Assembly (NCBI RefSeq): GCF_963678635.1
Contig: NC_087064.1
Span: 57,854,338-57,918,337 of the forward strand
Direction of reading: 5' to 3'
DNA from: Symsagittifera roscoffensis
Lineage: Eukaryota > Xenacoelomorpha > Acoela > Convolutidae
Length of the DNA: 64,000 nt
Of this stretch, positions 56,901 through 64,000 are shown piece after piece. Under the pieces are notes generated by a model. That model ran no database searches. It worked only from the letters and a program-made list of their open reading frames with translations, and had not been told where the DNA came from. Positions within the stretch are counted from its first letter, which is position 1, and each line of letters starts with the position of its first letter. The position numbers were made by a program, and so were the translations under genes.

Positions 56901-59900
56901 TGCAAAACATTCGGCTATTATGATTGTTCTCTTTCAAATCAATGTTTTTTCTACCAAAAAAATGTTTGAATGTCGTTGGCATTTTCAAACAAGGCATGTG
57001 TTACTGAATAAACCTTCTGCTATGGCAAAAATAGGCGATCTTTAGAACTCTGTCATCAGTAACAACTCTTCGTCAGTTTTTTCATTGTTGAACTCTGTAT
57101 GCTAGTTTTTGTTGTTCTTCTTTATTTCCTTGTCCAGGTATTCTTTCATGTACAATGCTATACCCCCTCTTCACTTGCTACGATTACGTGTTACTATTTC
57201 GCTATAACCATTCAGACTATAGAAAATTTCGTTCGTATATTCATTGCAGCAAATCTTTCTCCAGGAAATTAGTAACGGTTTTTCTTTACTTCTGATAAAT
57301 ATGAGAAGTATATATCAGAAGTAGAGAAAAACTTTTTTAATTTTCTGGAGAGAAATTTGGTGCTGTGAAAATACAAAAAAAAAGTTTCTATAGTCTGAAT
57401 GGTTATAGCGAAATAGTAACATTGGAAAAATAGTGCGAAAATAACCGTGCAGTTTTATAAAAAATAAAGCGTCGTCTGTTTGTTTTTTTTTTATTTTATT
57501 TGACAAAAAATAATGACGTATCTCGCATGTTCCGACTGTCAATATTTGGTAAATCGTATTTATTTTCTACTAGATAACTTATCTGGCAACTTATTCCTTA
57601 AAGTTTTTTCTCTACTCCTTATCATTCTTTCACGTTAAGTTAACCAGCATTTCTTCTTAAATTTAATTTCTATAACTTTACCAAGTCATTTGCAGAAAGC
57701 TGTTTCGAAAATCGCAACACTCGTTTACAATTTTTTTATCGATTTTTGATTATGGTTTCTAATTCTAACTATGCTTCCTTGACTCAGAACTAGCTCAGTT
57801 TTTGTCTGCTTAGGAATTTGCAGCAAACCAGTCTTCTGAAATTGGTTTCGAAATTTACTGCTGGAGTATCAGTTCGAAAGAAAGTTTTTTAAATGTGATC
57901 GCCGTGAAAGTTACAGCAAATCTGCTTTTCCTTTTTTCATTCGTTCATTTGAACGCTCAGCAACTCTGCTGTAAAAAAGTGTTACAAGTCAAAATAATTA
58001 GTAGCAGCGAAAATAGCAATATACTGAAGTTTCAGCTGTGATGAGTTTGTTAACAGGTATCAGTTTTTGCTATCGCTTGCTACAAACATTGCAGTAAACC
58101 GTTCGAAAGGCATATTGCTGAATCAAAAATGCAAAGATGAAAAAGATTTTGGTGGACCATCAAAAAAGTCAGGATAAAAAAATGCTCTTTTGTTATCAAA
58201 CGCGGGTAGTAAAAAAACTAATTCACTTGAAATTTTCAGTTTGCCACACAATTCAAGTTGAGTTTATCTTTTTAGCTTGAACTTGAGTTTGTCGATTTTT
58301 TTGCTTCCGTGACTTAGAGGCAAGTTTCTTGTTTTGGATTCCATTTGTTTTCAATTGCAGCTTATTTTGCAATGCATTGTCCTGGTTGGCCTGCCCACCA
58401 TTTTTTTGCATTTGTCTAATTATTGGATGTTTTATGCATCCAAGTCCTTGTTGACTTGTTACCTTTGCGATCAGCAAGAGTATTGCAATCGGGCACTAAT
58501 TTTTTTTCGTAACACAAGGACTCCTTCACTTCTTTTTCCTCATTTTAGTTTCTGCTCCTCTCGGTTGCAAGTAGTAGGCATGTTTTGAGTTTTTAATTAT
58601 TTTAAATGTTTCTTTTTCAATATTGTTTTTTTTTGTCGGCTGTTTTTTTTTCAAATTCGATTTGTCAAAATTATTTCTTTTTGTTTTTCTTACGGCCTAA
58701 GGTTTTGGCCTATTTTATATCGCCTTAGTGCTCTCATGTTGCGCCGTTTTCTCAGTGAAAAGTTCTGTGTGTGTGTGTGTGTGTGTTTTGAGTAAGAGAG
58801 TCGAACTTGAAATTTTACTTAGTTTTTTATTTTTATTTAAATTTTTTGACACTAATGGTTCTTATCAGATATTATTATTCTTTGGCTGATCGTTTATCGG
58901 CTTAATTATAGTCGATTGAGCTCTCGGTTTAAATTATATCCTGAATATTTTCCCTTCAGAGATAAATGGCCCTCAAGGTTGCTATATGGGCTGTACTTAA
59001 TTCTTTTTTCATTTTTGTTTAGCCGAAACATTCCGGTTGAACTTTTTGACTGCCGACATCAATTCCGGCGGTTAAGTTAACACGTATATTGTTTTGTAGA
59101 ATTGTTAAAATTTATTTTGAAATCGATAAAATCATGGTACCAGTTTTCGAACGCTCTTATTCATACTATTTTTGCATGGTAATTTTTCTTTGGATGCTGT
59201 TTTCTCATTCTAATGCTTGGGCATGTTTTTTTAAACTATCTTCAAAAATTTCGATAGATCTACTTCGATGCGTTATTATAGGATTTGCTGAGTGTTTTCT
59301 CAATGCCGCGGAAAGAGAAGAGTTTTAATTTTTTTTAGTTTGAATTTTTTTTGGTTTTAAGGGGTTTTTGCTCAGGTATTTTTGGCTTTAATACTGCTTG
59401 GTAATGTCATTCCGATGCTAATTTCGCATTCGGATGTGTACCCTTGCGATAAACAAGAGTATTGCAATCGGGAACTTGAAATTTCTATCAGTTTCAATTT
59501 TGTTTCATTTTTTTCGGCTCTATTTGCTTCTTCTCAGATGTTTATGCTTTGTTCCTGCTTGCTAAGTTTCTCAGATATTTGGCTGCCGTCATGCTTAAAA
59601 TTTTTCTAATTGTACAGTAAATTGCGTTTTTACTTGCAAAAATGCAAATCACGCAAAAATTGAAAGGCAAATGGCCAGAAGTCTGAAAGTTCATAAAAGG
59701 TCGATCATATTTGTTTCTGGTTTCCTTTAGGTCGTTTGATATTGTTGCTGGTGAAATATCGTTACGGGTGGCTATGTTCCTTGATTGAAGTTTTTGTTTT
59801 ACTAGGTTGTGTCTTTTTTGTTTTTTTTTTGTAAATTTTTCAATCATTTTGAGCAAGCAACTCATTTTTTTGCTAAATATTGATTTTCTGAAAGATTCGG

Positions 59901-62496
59901 TGCAGAGTAAAATTGCATCCAATGTTAATTAAGAGGTTCTGAAACTGATTTTAGGTGTTGTTTAATAGGTTTTGCGATAAAAGATAGTCGTTTATTTGTT
60001 TGTATAGAAGTTTTTCGACTACTTTTGATAATGCACCTGTTATTGAGATTGGCCTGTAGTTTTCTTGTAGTTCTGGATCGTCTTTTTTGTATGCTGGTGT
60101 GACAATGGCTTTTTTGAGCTTATCGGGAAAGATATTGTTTTTAATATATTCATTGAAAAAGGAAAGTAAGATGTGCGTATATTTCATTGCAACTGCAAAT
60201 GAACCTCTTTTATAAGACGTGTCTGCGGCATAATTAAATCTTGCTTGACGTTTAATTTCCAAAGTTTATCTTAGTTGTCAGTACAAAAAAAACAAATCCT
60301 AGTTTTATCATAAAGGTACTTGAAAGTCAAGTTTTTCAATAATCCATTTGTTTTGAGAAAGTATTAACCAGTATGAAAAAAAGAAAGCAGACAATTTTAA
60401 ATTTGAGTAATTTCTTGATTTAAAAAGCAATTGCCCATTTGGGAATTGTCCAGTTGGGGATAGGTAGGGGTTTGAATCTCGGCGTATCACTATTAGGTCT
60501 AGTTCTTGTGTGTTGAAATAGTGGAAATTTCCGGAAAAAGTAGTTTTTTTTTGGGGGGGGGGTTTGATTCGATGAGCTCAAGTAAAAGGGTACTGCGATA
60601 GTTTCGAAGTTCAAATATTGTTGACGTGGTTTCTATTAAGCTTCCGGGTTATTAATTATTTGATTGGGAAGTCAAATGATTTTTAGTTTTCGTTTATCAG
60701 GTGGTGCATCGCTCAGGTGCTGTTCGTAGTGCTATTCTTCTTCATATCAACTCCTTCGATCGTCATTGGATTCACCAACTACCTGAACGAACACACCAAG
60801 TGGAAAGATTACCTCGAAAAGGTGCCCCTCATGAAGGTCTTTGTCGGACCCCTCATCTTTGTCATTCTAGCCGCCCTCTTACCCTTCTTGGTCATTCTTA
60901 TCTCTGACGTCAGAGGATTCAGCACCAAGTCAAGGCTGAATTTCTACAATTATAGACGAGTGTATATATTCCTGTTCTTCATGATCCTTGTCCTACCAAG
61001 TATCGGCTTGACGAACATCGTCGATTTGATCCGAGAGTTCTTCGAAGGCGTGAACAACCTAAACTACACGTGTATATTCAGACCAGATAACTCAGCCTTC
61101 TTTGTGAATTATATAATATCGGCTGCCATGTTGGGCCTGATGGCGGAATTGCTGCGAATAGCCGATATGTTATTCTATCTGATTCTTCTTATTCTGATGA
61201 AATCTAAAGCGGAGCGAAAGTATGTGAAGAAACAATCTATTCTCCAATTTCCATACGGATACTGCTACGCTTTTCAATTACTGGCTGTTTGTGTAGTGAT
61301 CGTGTACTCTCCAATTTGCCCAATTATTGCGCCATTTGGCTTAATTTACAGTCTGATGCGCCACTATGTGGACAGATACAATCTCTACTTCTCCTTCGAA
61401 CCCTCAAAATTGAACCAGAATATCCACAAATCATCCACTGTCATTCTCCTCTCGGCTGGATTTCTCAGGTAAAACTTTTTCTCTCAGCCTAGAGGCGGCG
61501 AAATTAAGAGGCGTTGATTAGATTGTCGTAGAACCAAAACGGGTTCGAATTCTGTACTTTTTGTTTAGTTTGGTCCTGCTGTTCATCTACAGTTTAATCA
61601 AATCCGATACAGACAAGAAGCTCAAGAACCTCAACTCCATCATCCTCCTAATCCTAATCATCCTAGTAGTCTGCTACTGGACCATAAAGAAGTTCCTCTA
61701 CATGGTCAACTCAGTCTCTAAAGGCGTGATCGAAACCTCAAATCTGATCAAACAGGCGAGCGAAGAAAACATTCTAGCAGCAGGGCAAGGAGGATCGAAC
61801 GCACAGGCAGTGCCGAAGTACAGCGCAACAGCGAATAATTCTACTAACCAGTCTTTGAACAATATTGCAGAAGATTGTACAGGGAACTACCAACGTACGG
61901 AAAGCGAGCCAATCATTGATGTTGTCAGTCGAAACGACACAGCCATGTCTAATAACGGAAGCTTCCTGAATACACCAATGAATAAAAAAGCTGCAACTTT
62001 CGATACTGCCGAACACGATGCGGAGAGGACGTTTCTAAATACCCCGATTTCGCTGAAAAAGAAACCGAAAAAGATTTCAAAGCCCTCCGATTTTCAATTG
62101 GATCCCATAAGCGAATTGGAGAAATATTTGCCACCGATATACCATCTCTTGAAGAGTCCGGATGTGGCATCAAAATTGAAAGTTTCGTTGCGACCGAAAG
62201 GAAAGTCTTGGTTCTCTCAGGGACCGGACAAGAGTCTGACTGGAAGTATGAAAACTGGTCGCAAATTCGAGCCAGTGAGGTCTCACAGGCGAAGTGCGAG
62301 TGACGGCGGAAAATTGGACGCATCGGGAAAAGAGAAGAGTAGTTCGAAGAGTAAAGCTCGAAAGTCAAAAGACGAGTTGTTCGGTTCACAAAAAAGAGAC
62401 ACGGACAATCATGCTGCTACGAGCGGTTCAAACAATATTATCGGAGACGCTAATAATGCAGAACCACAGGCTATAACAGTAGATTTTGCGGTTTAA
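45531..62496 (+). CDS. TMEM63: TMEM63/OSCA-type mechanosensitive channel, ten exons, 1294 residues
   Basis: TMEM63 proteins are monomeric cation channels opened by membrane tension, related to plant OSCA/CSC1. Exons: 45531-45720, 46812-47024, 47635-47940, 49700-49958, 50171-50353, 50752-51224, 52705-53132, 53316-53452, 60701-61468 and 61569-62496. All phases agree. Diagnostic matches to human TMEM63B include FSFMRKGIGGYARLGV, YLHFQRHVIG, SFGRLTLNNL, DNSAFFVNYIISA, AERKYVKKQ, CPIIAPFGLIY and HYVDRYNLYF. Human paralogues have about 800-830 residues; the excess here is in the first cytosolic loop, the large cytosolic domain and the C-terminal tail. Intron 2 appears to use a GC donor (aaag|gcaagt at 47025). 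The ATG lies in gaaaATGG. A polyadenylation signal aataaa is at 62587-62592. It is not possible to say which vertebrate paralogue is closest. Confidence 0.96.
47941..49699. other. TMEM63 intron 3, with long tRNA-like repeat
   Basis: A composite repeat runs from attgcaatcgggtactgg at 48027 through the tRNA-like block cacatggtctggaggtaacg (48143-48162) and aggtcctgagttcaatctg (48179-48197), and then a long body, to the hairpin end gcaaagcacagcttcgccccttgtgt (48900-48925). The remainder (48929-49699) shows no feature up to the acceptor gagtttcag. Confidence 0.65.
49700..51224 (+). CDS. TMEM63: TMEM63 exons 4-6: helices 2-3 and start of the cytosolic domain
   Basis: Exon 4 has LFSWIKLTLT, the conserved VQYLHFQRHVIG and a helix IGFMLLNTIICMLVLLPINVV (about 293-313). 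Exon 5 begins SFGRLTLNNLEPDSNLLVVH and a helix to about residue 360. Exon 6 is the start of the large cytosolic domain (YYKYTECIDYVMRKNEKARL, family-like). It continues into a long acidic insert (for example EEVVGANGDEESPSPS) not present in human TMEM63B. Donor at 50353 is a weak gtttga; the others are good. Confidence 0.9.
51225..52704. other. TMEM63 intron 6
   Basis: It contains a short near-duplicate accaaactg/gaacccagtttggccaaact, occurring twice at about 51762-51806. No repeat family of the window is clearly present, and no gene is seen. Confidence 0.45.
52705..53452 (+). CDS. TMEM63: TMEM63 exons 7-8: cytosolic domain, Cys motif and re-entry to the membrane
   Basis: The first half of exon 7 is a Thr/Asp/Ser-rich linker. 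Then NKCCAGFLCPFCSETRNAFEYY matches the Cys-rich part ahead of EAIEYYTKLE in human TMEM63B. RTLPMFFLTLPSKKVADTIC corresponds to the conserved GMAFVTF strand of the RNA-recognition-like fold. Exon 8 has WEVTMAPNVDDVIWENLS, matching the family's APDPQNIYWEHLS, immediately before the pore helices. Confidence 0.92.
53453..54417. other. TMEM63 intron 8, first part, with a tRNA-like repeat copy
   Basis: A gaaagcaagtgaacttttaatcgggaactagac module at about 53692-53725 is followed by the degenerate tRNA-like block near 53815. The rest is featureless. Confidence 0.5.
54418..55115 (-). pseudogene. Decayed LINE reverse transcriptase, 3' half
   Basis: Minus-strand pieces in order are KTFDTVYYGILRKK (about 55095-55050), LCGVPSDH...LQFFLLQNVNDLLN (about 54920-54845), TIFAKDTSKGSKLNQDL (about 54830-54780), then LDHKLNYKHHI and LYLAYVEPLLQYGVLLYE (54654-54480). 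The catalytic block reads FAKDT instead of FADDT. Frame changes and stops separate the pieces. It probably belongs with the 5' piece at 59866-60262. Confidence 0.75.
55116..57188. other. TMEM63 intron 8, middle part, with a long-form tRNA-like repeat
   Basis: The module attgcaatcgggtactatg (about 55219-55238) and the tRNA-like block tgtgtctccgaagataacg (about 55336-55354) with ttgggttcaattctgac (about 55378-55394) start a long-form copy. Its body (tgtcggctcatttgtttgc, catattgtagaattgtttt) runs to about 56040. The rest has no recognisable feature. Confidence 0.5.
57189..57421. repeat. 233-bp hairpin (inverted repeat)
   Basis: tgttactatttcgctataac and following bases to 57225 pair with the complement at 57385-57421. 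Inside, cttctgata and tatcagaag also pair around a short loop, as do aaatctttctccaggaaatt and aattttctggagagaaattt. Almost the whole span can fold into one stem. I see no clear target duplication. It may be a MITE or a hairpin-forming locus. Confidence 0.78.
57422..59865. other. TMEM63 intron 8, later part, with repeat modules and a TG run
   Basis: Modules tattgcaatcgggcactaat at 58481-58500 and tattgcaatcgggaacttga at about 59460-59479 mark two partial composite repeats; both are preceded by ttgcgat(aaa)cagcaagag or similar. A (TG)n run lies at about 58765-58786. Open frames here are chance. Confidence 0.5.
59866..60262 (-). pseudogene. LINE reverse transcriptase, 5' fragment
   Basis: The minus-strand frame reads FNEYIKNNIFPDKLKKAIVT, PAYKKDDPELQENYRPISIT and GALSKVVEKLLYKQINDYL, the first reverse transcriptase blocks. 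After a frame change it continues to DAILLCTESFRKSI. It breaks off just where the missing part would lead to the AFD block, which is found at about 55095 in the same orientation. Confidence 0.8.
60263..60700. other. End of TMEM63 intron 8
   Basis: It contains a T9 run and a G10 run at 60544-60562. The last bases ttttcgtttatcag form the acceptor for exon 9. No gene is seen. Confidence 0.5.
60701..62496 (+). CDS. TMEM63: TMEM63 exons 9-10: pore helices and long C-terminal tail
   Basis: Exon 9 (residues about 730-985) has most of the pore-region helices: VLFVVLFFFISTPSIVIGF, VGPLIFVILAALLPFLVILI, VYIFLFFMILVLPSIGL, FFVNYIISAAMLGLMAELL, ADMLFYLILLILM and LLAVCVVIVYSPICPIIAPF. Exon 10 completes the last helices (LVLLFIYSLI, SIILLILIILVVCYW) and then gives a tail of about 255 residues against about 90 in human TMEM63B. 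The tail is Ser/Lys/Asn-rich, with basic clusters (KKKPKKISKP, KSKARKSK) and a repeated FLNTP motif (FLNTPMNKK, FLNTPISLKKK). It is likely a cytosolic regulatory segment. Confidence 0.93.
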
Positions 62497-63159
62497 TTTT
62501 CAGGTTTGAAGAGTCTAATTTTTTATTGTGTAAATATTGTCAGTTGCATTAGTGTGTTAGATAAAAAAATGTTTCGCCTAACCCTAAATAAAAATCAATT
62601 AACTGAAAATGATTGTTTGTATCGACGAAAGATTAAAAAATTAAAGACTACTGTTGTGAAATTAAGTTCTTAAAAATATCTCAGGTTTTTTTTTGCGTGC
62701 GAGCTAAGGGTTGTTGCTGTGGCTTATGCATCGGCCCAATTGGTCAAGTATTAATAGAAAGGTGGTTGAGCATCTTTCGGGCGCCGGCAAGCGCGGATTA
62801 TATCATTCATTCATTCTTTTTCGTGGTTTCCATCATATACTGCGGTAAAATGTCACAAAAGAAAACAACGTACATCTATATTGCGATCTGTGTCACGTGA
62901 CCGTATCGATACCCGATGGCTTTGATTAATTGTTGTGAACTATTGATTTGAGGTTTCCTTTGGCATTTATTGAAATCAATTGCACGGCTATTGGTTTCAG
63001 TTGATGAGACAATCAATAATGTGACGAGGGTGGAAAAGATGATGATCAGTCGTTCGATTCCATGCGTTTCTAATATTATCAAACTACCAATAAGATGACC
63101 TTTGAAACCAAAAACTAAGTTTTTTAAGTTTTACAGTAAATCATCATAATTACTTGTTT
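62497..63159. other. TMEM63 3' flank
   Basis: The polyadenylation signal aataaa lies at 62587-62592, about 90 bp after the stop. A 67-codon frame at 62697-62900 has no known relatives and no splice partner, so I do not call it. Nothing else is recognised. Confidence 0.55.
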
Positions 63160-63425
63160 ATTGAGAGTCGTGAACGTTGTGAATACTCTTATATTGGTCA
63201 TGGTAATTTTTCGTTTGTTTTTTAAGAGTCGAACGTAATTCAAGCTCTTATTTAGGTGCTGATGATTTTTCGTTTTTCAGGAAAAGTCTTAAAATTTGTC
63301 AGGCTCTCATTTATTTTTTCGCGGCTTGACTTTTGATTTCTTTTTAAGTTCAGTTCATTTCTTATGTTAAAAGGAAGGCAAACTCCACTATCGAACAGTA
63401 AAATGTAATTGTCACAAAAATGAAA
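63160..63425 (+). repeat. Interspersed repeat family A, copy 6
   Basis: It begins gagagtcgtgaacgttgtg and has the core aaggaaggcaaactccactatcgaacagtaaa at about 63374-63405. The 3' end block is missing, because the sequence changes to a C-rich tract. Confidence 0.7.
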
Positions 63426-64000
63426 TCAATTGAGCAATCTCTCCCCCTCCCCCTCCCCCAAGCAAAAACTAAACACTACAAAAAGACGTCAACAAACGCA
63501 ATTAGATGGTTGATGTGTTCATGACACGCGATCAGGACCAACTGAAGTGCATTTTATGAGTATCGAGAAAAATTTTGAAATGGAAAAAAAATCGAAAAAT
63601 TGAAGAAAAAAAAGCTAATTTTTGTTTGGGGGACTATTGCCTCTCATTGAGGAAAACGAGTTATCAGGGTTGGTGCTCTGACCTTGTATCTGAATACCAA
63701 AATCATTTCTACTCAGCGCCTTACTATTGTACGCAATAGCTTTTTATCATTTAGGACAGAAAAGAGTAGCTTGAAGTGCCTCAGTTTTTTTATTTTGTTT
63801 TCACTCTGAATGTAATTTTTGAGCTTTGATATTGTAAAATTTGGCGTTTCATATTCGTTGGAGAATCTCATTCATGTTTTCAAATCATTCAAAGGTTTTT
63901 CAAATAGTTATAAACATCTCTGAAGTACCTATTGAGCTATCTCCCCCTCCCCCCCAACGCGAGAATGGTAAAGTCGCCCCGCCACAACACCAGTTGCTCG
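63426..64000. other. No gene; two C-rich tracts
   Basis: caatctctccccctcccc (63435-63452) and gagctatctccccctccccc (63932-63951) are similar C-rich tracts about 500 bp apart. No other feature is seen up to the window end. Confidence 0.45.

Noticed and set aside
61949-62389. 146-codon minus-strand frame
   Set aside because: It is antisense to the TMEM63 tail exon and reflects that exon's codon bias.

Overview
The window is animal nuclear DNA, most likely from an invertebrate. It is AT-rich, its genes are split by GT-AG introns (one looks GC-AG), and most of the rest is repeats: non-LTR retrotransposons, inverted-repeat DNA elements and several short interspersed families. I cannot name the species. 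Five host genes are supported by exon-by-exon reading with matching splice phases: PPP1R21 (3' part), CTU1, NTMT1, a small InaF-motif membrane protein, and a TMEM63/OSCA channel.

Layout. 1-14.3 kb: the 3' part of PPP1R21 (+). Its 12.5 kb intron holds a TA-flanked inverted-repeat element with a nested non-LTR retrotransposon (-), a second decayed retrotransposon (+) and small repeats. 15.8-25.8 kb: CTU1 followed by NTMT1 (both +). A tandem duplication of about 2.6-2.9 kb has copied the last two CTU1 exons and the first NTMT1 exon, so each gene has spare intact exons interleaved with the other. 25.8-45.5 kb: no gene except the two-exon InaF-motif gene (-, 31.2-32.1 kb); the rest is repeats, including a 405-bp hAT-type MITE with an exact 8-bp target duplication and a 221-bp palindromic element inserted in a tRNA-like repeat with a 9-bp duplication. 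45.5-62.5 kb: a complete ten-exon TMEM63 gene (+, 1294 residues). Its 7.2 kb intron 8 contains a retrotransposon that appears split by later insertions and a 233-bp hairpin. 62.5-64 kb: 3' flank and repeats.

The genes are housekeeping or membrane genes with no evident shared pathway: CTU1 makes the 2-thio group of tRNA wobble uridine, NTMT1 methylates protein N-termini, PPP1R21 belongs to a Rab5 effector complex on endosomes, and TMEM63 is a mechanically gated channel. PPP1R21, CTU1 and NTMT1 lie head-to-tail, and the start codons of CTU1 and NTMT1 directly follow an AG. This would fit spliced-leader addition or a 5' UTR intron, but the sequence alone cannot decide.

The most noteworthy observations are the interlocked CTU1/NTMT1 exon duplication, a recurrent repeat family combining a tRNA-like block with a GCGAAGC/GCTTCGC hairpin end, the two elements dated by exact target duplications, and the enlarged intracellular parts of TMEM63.
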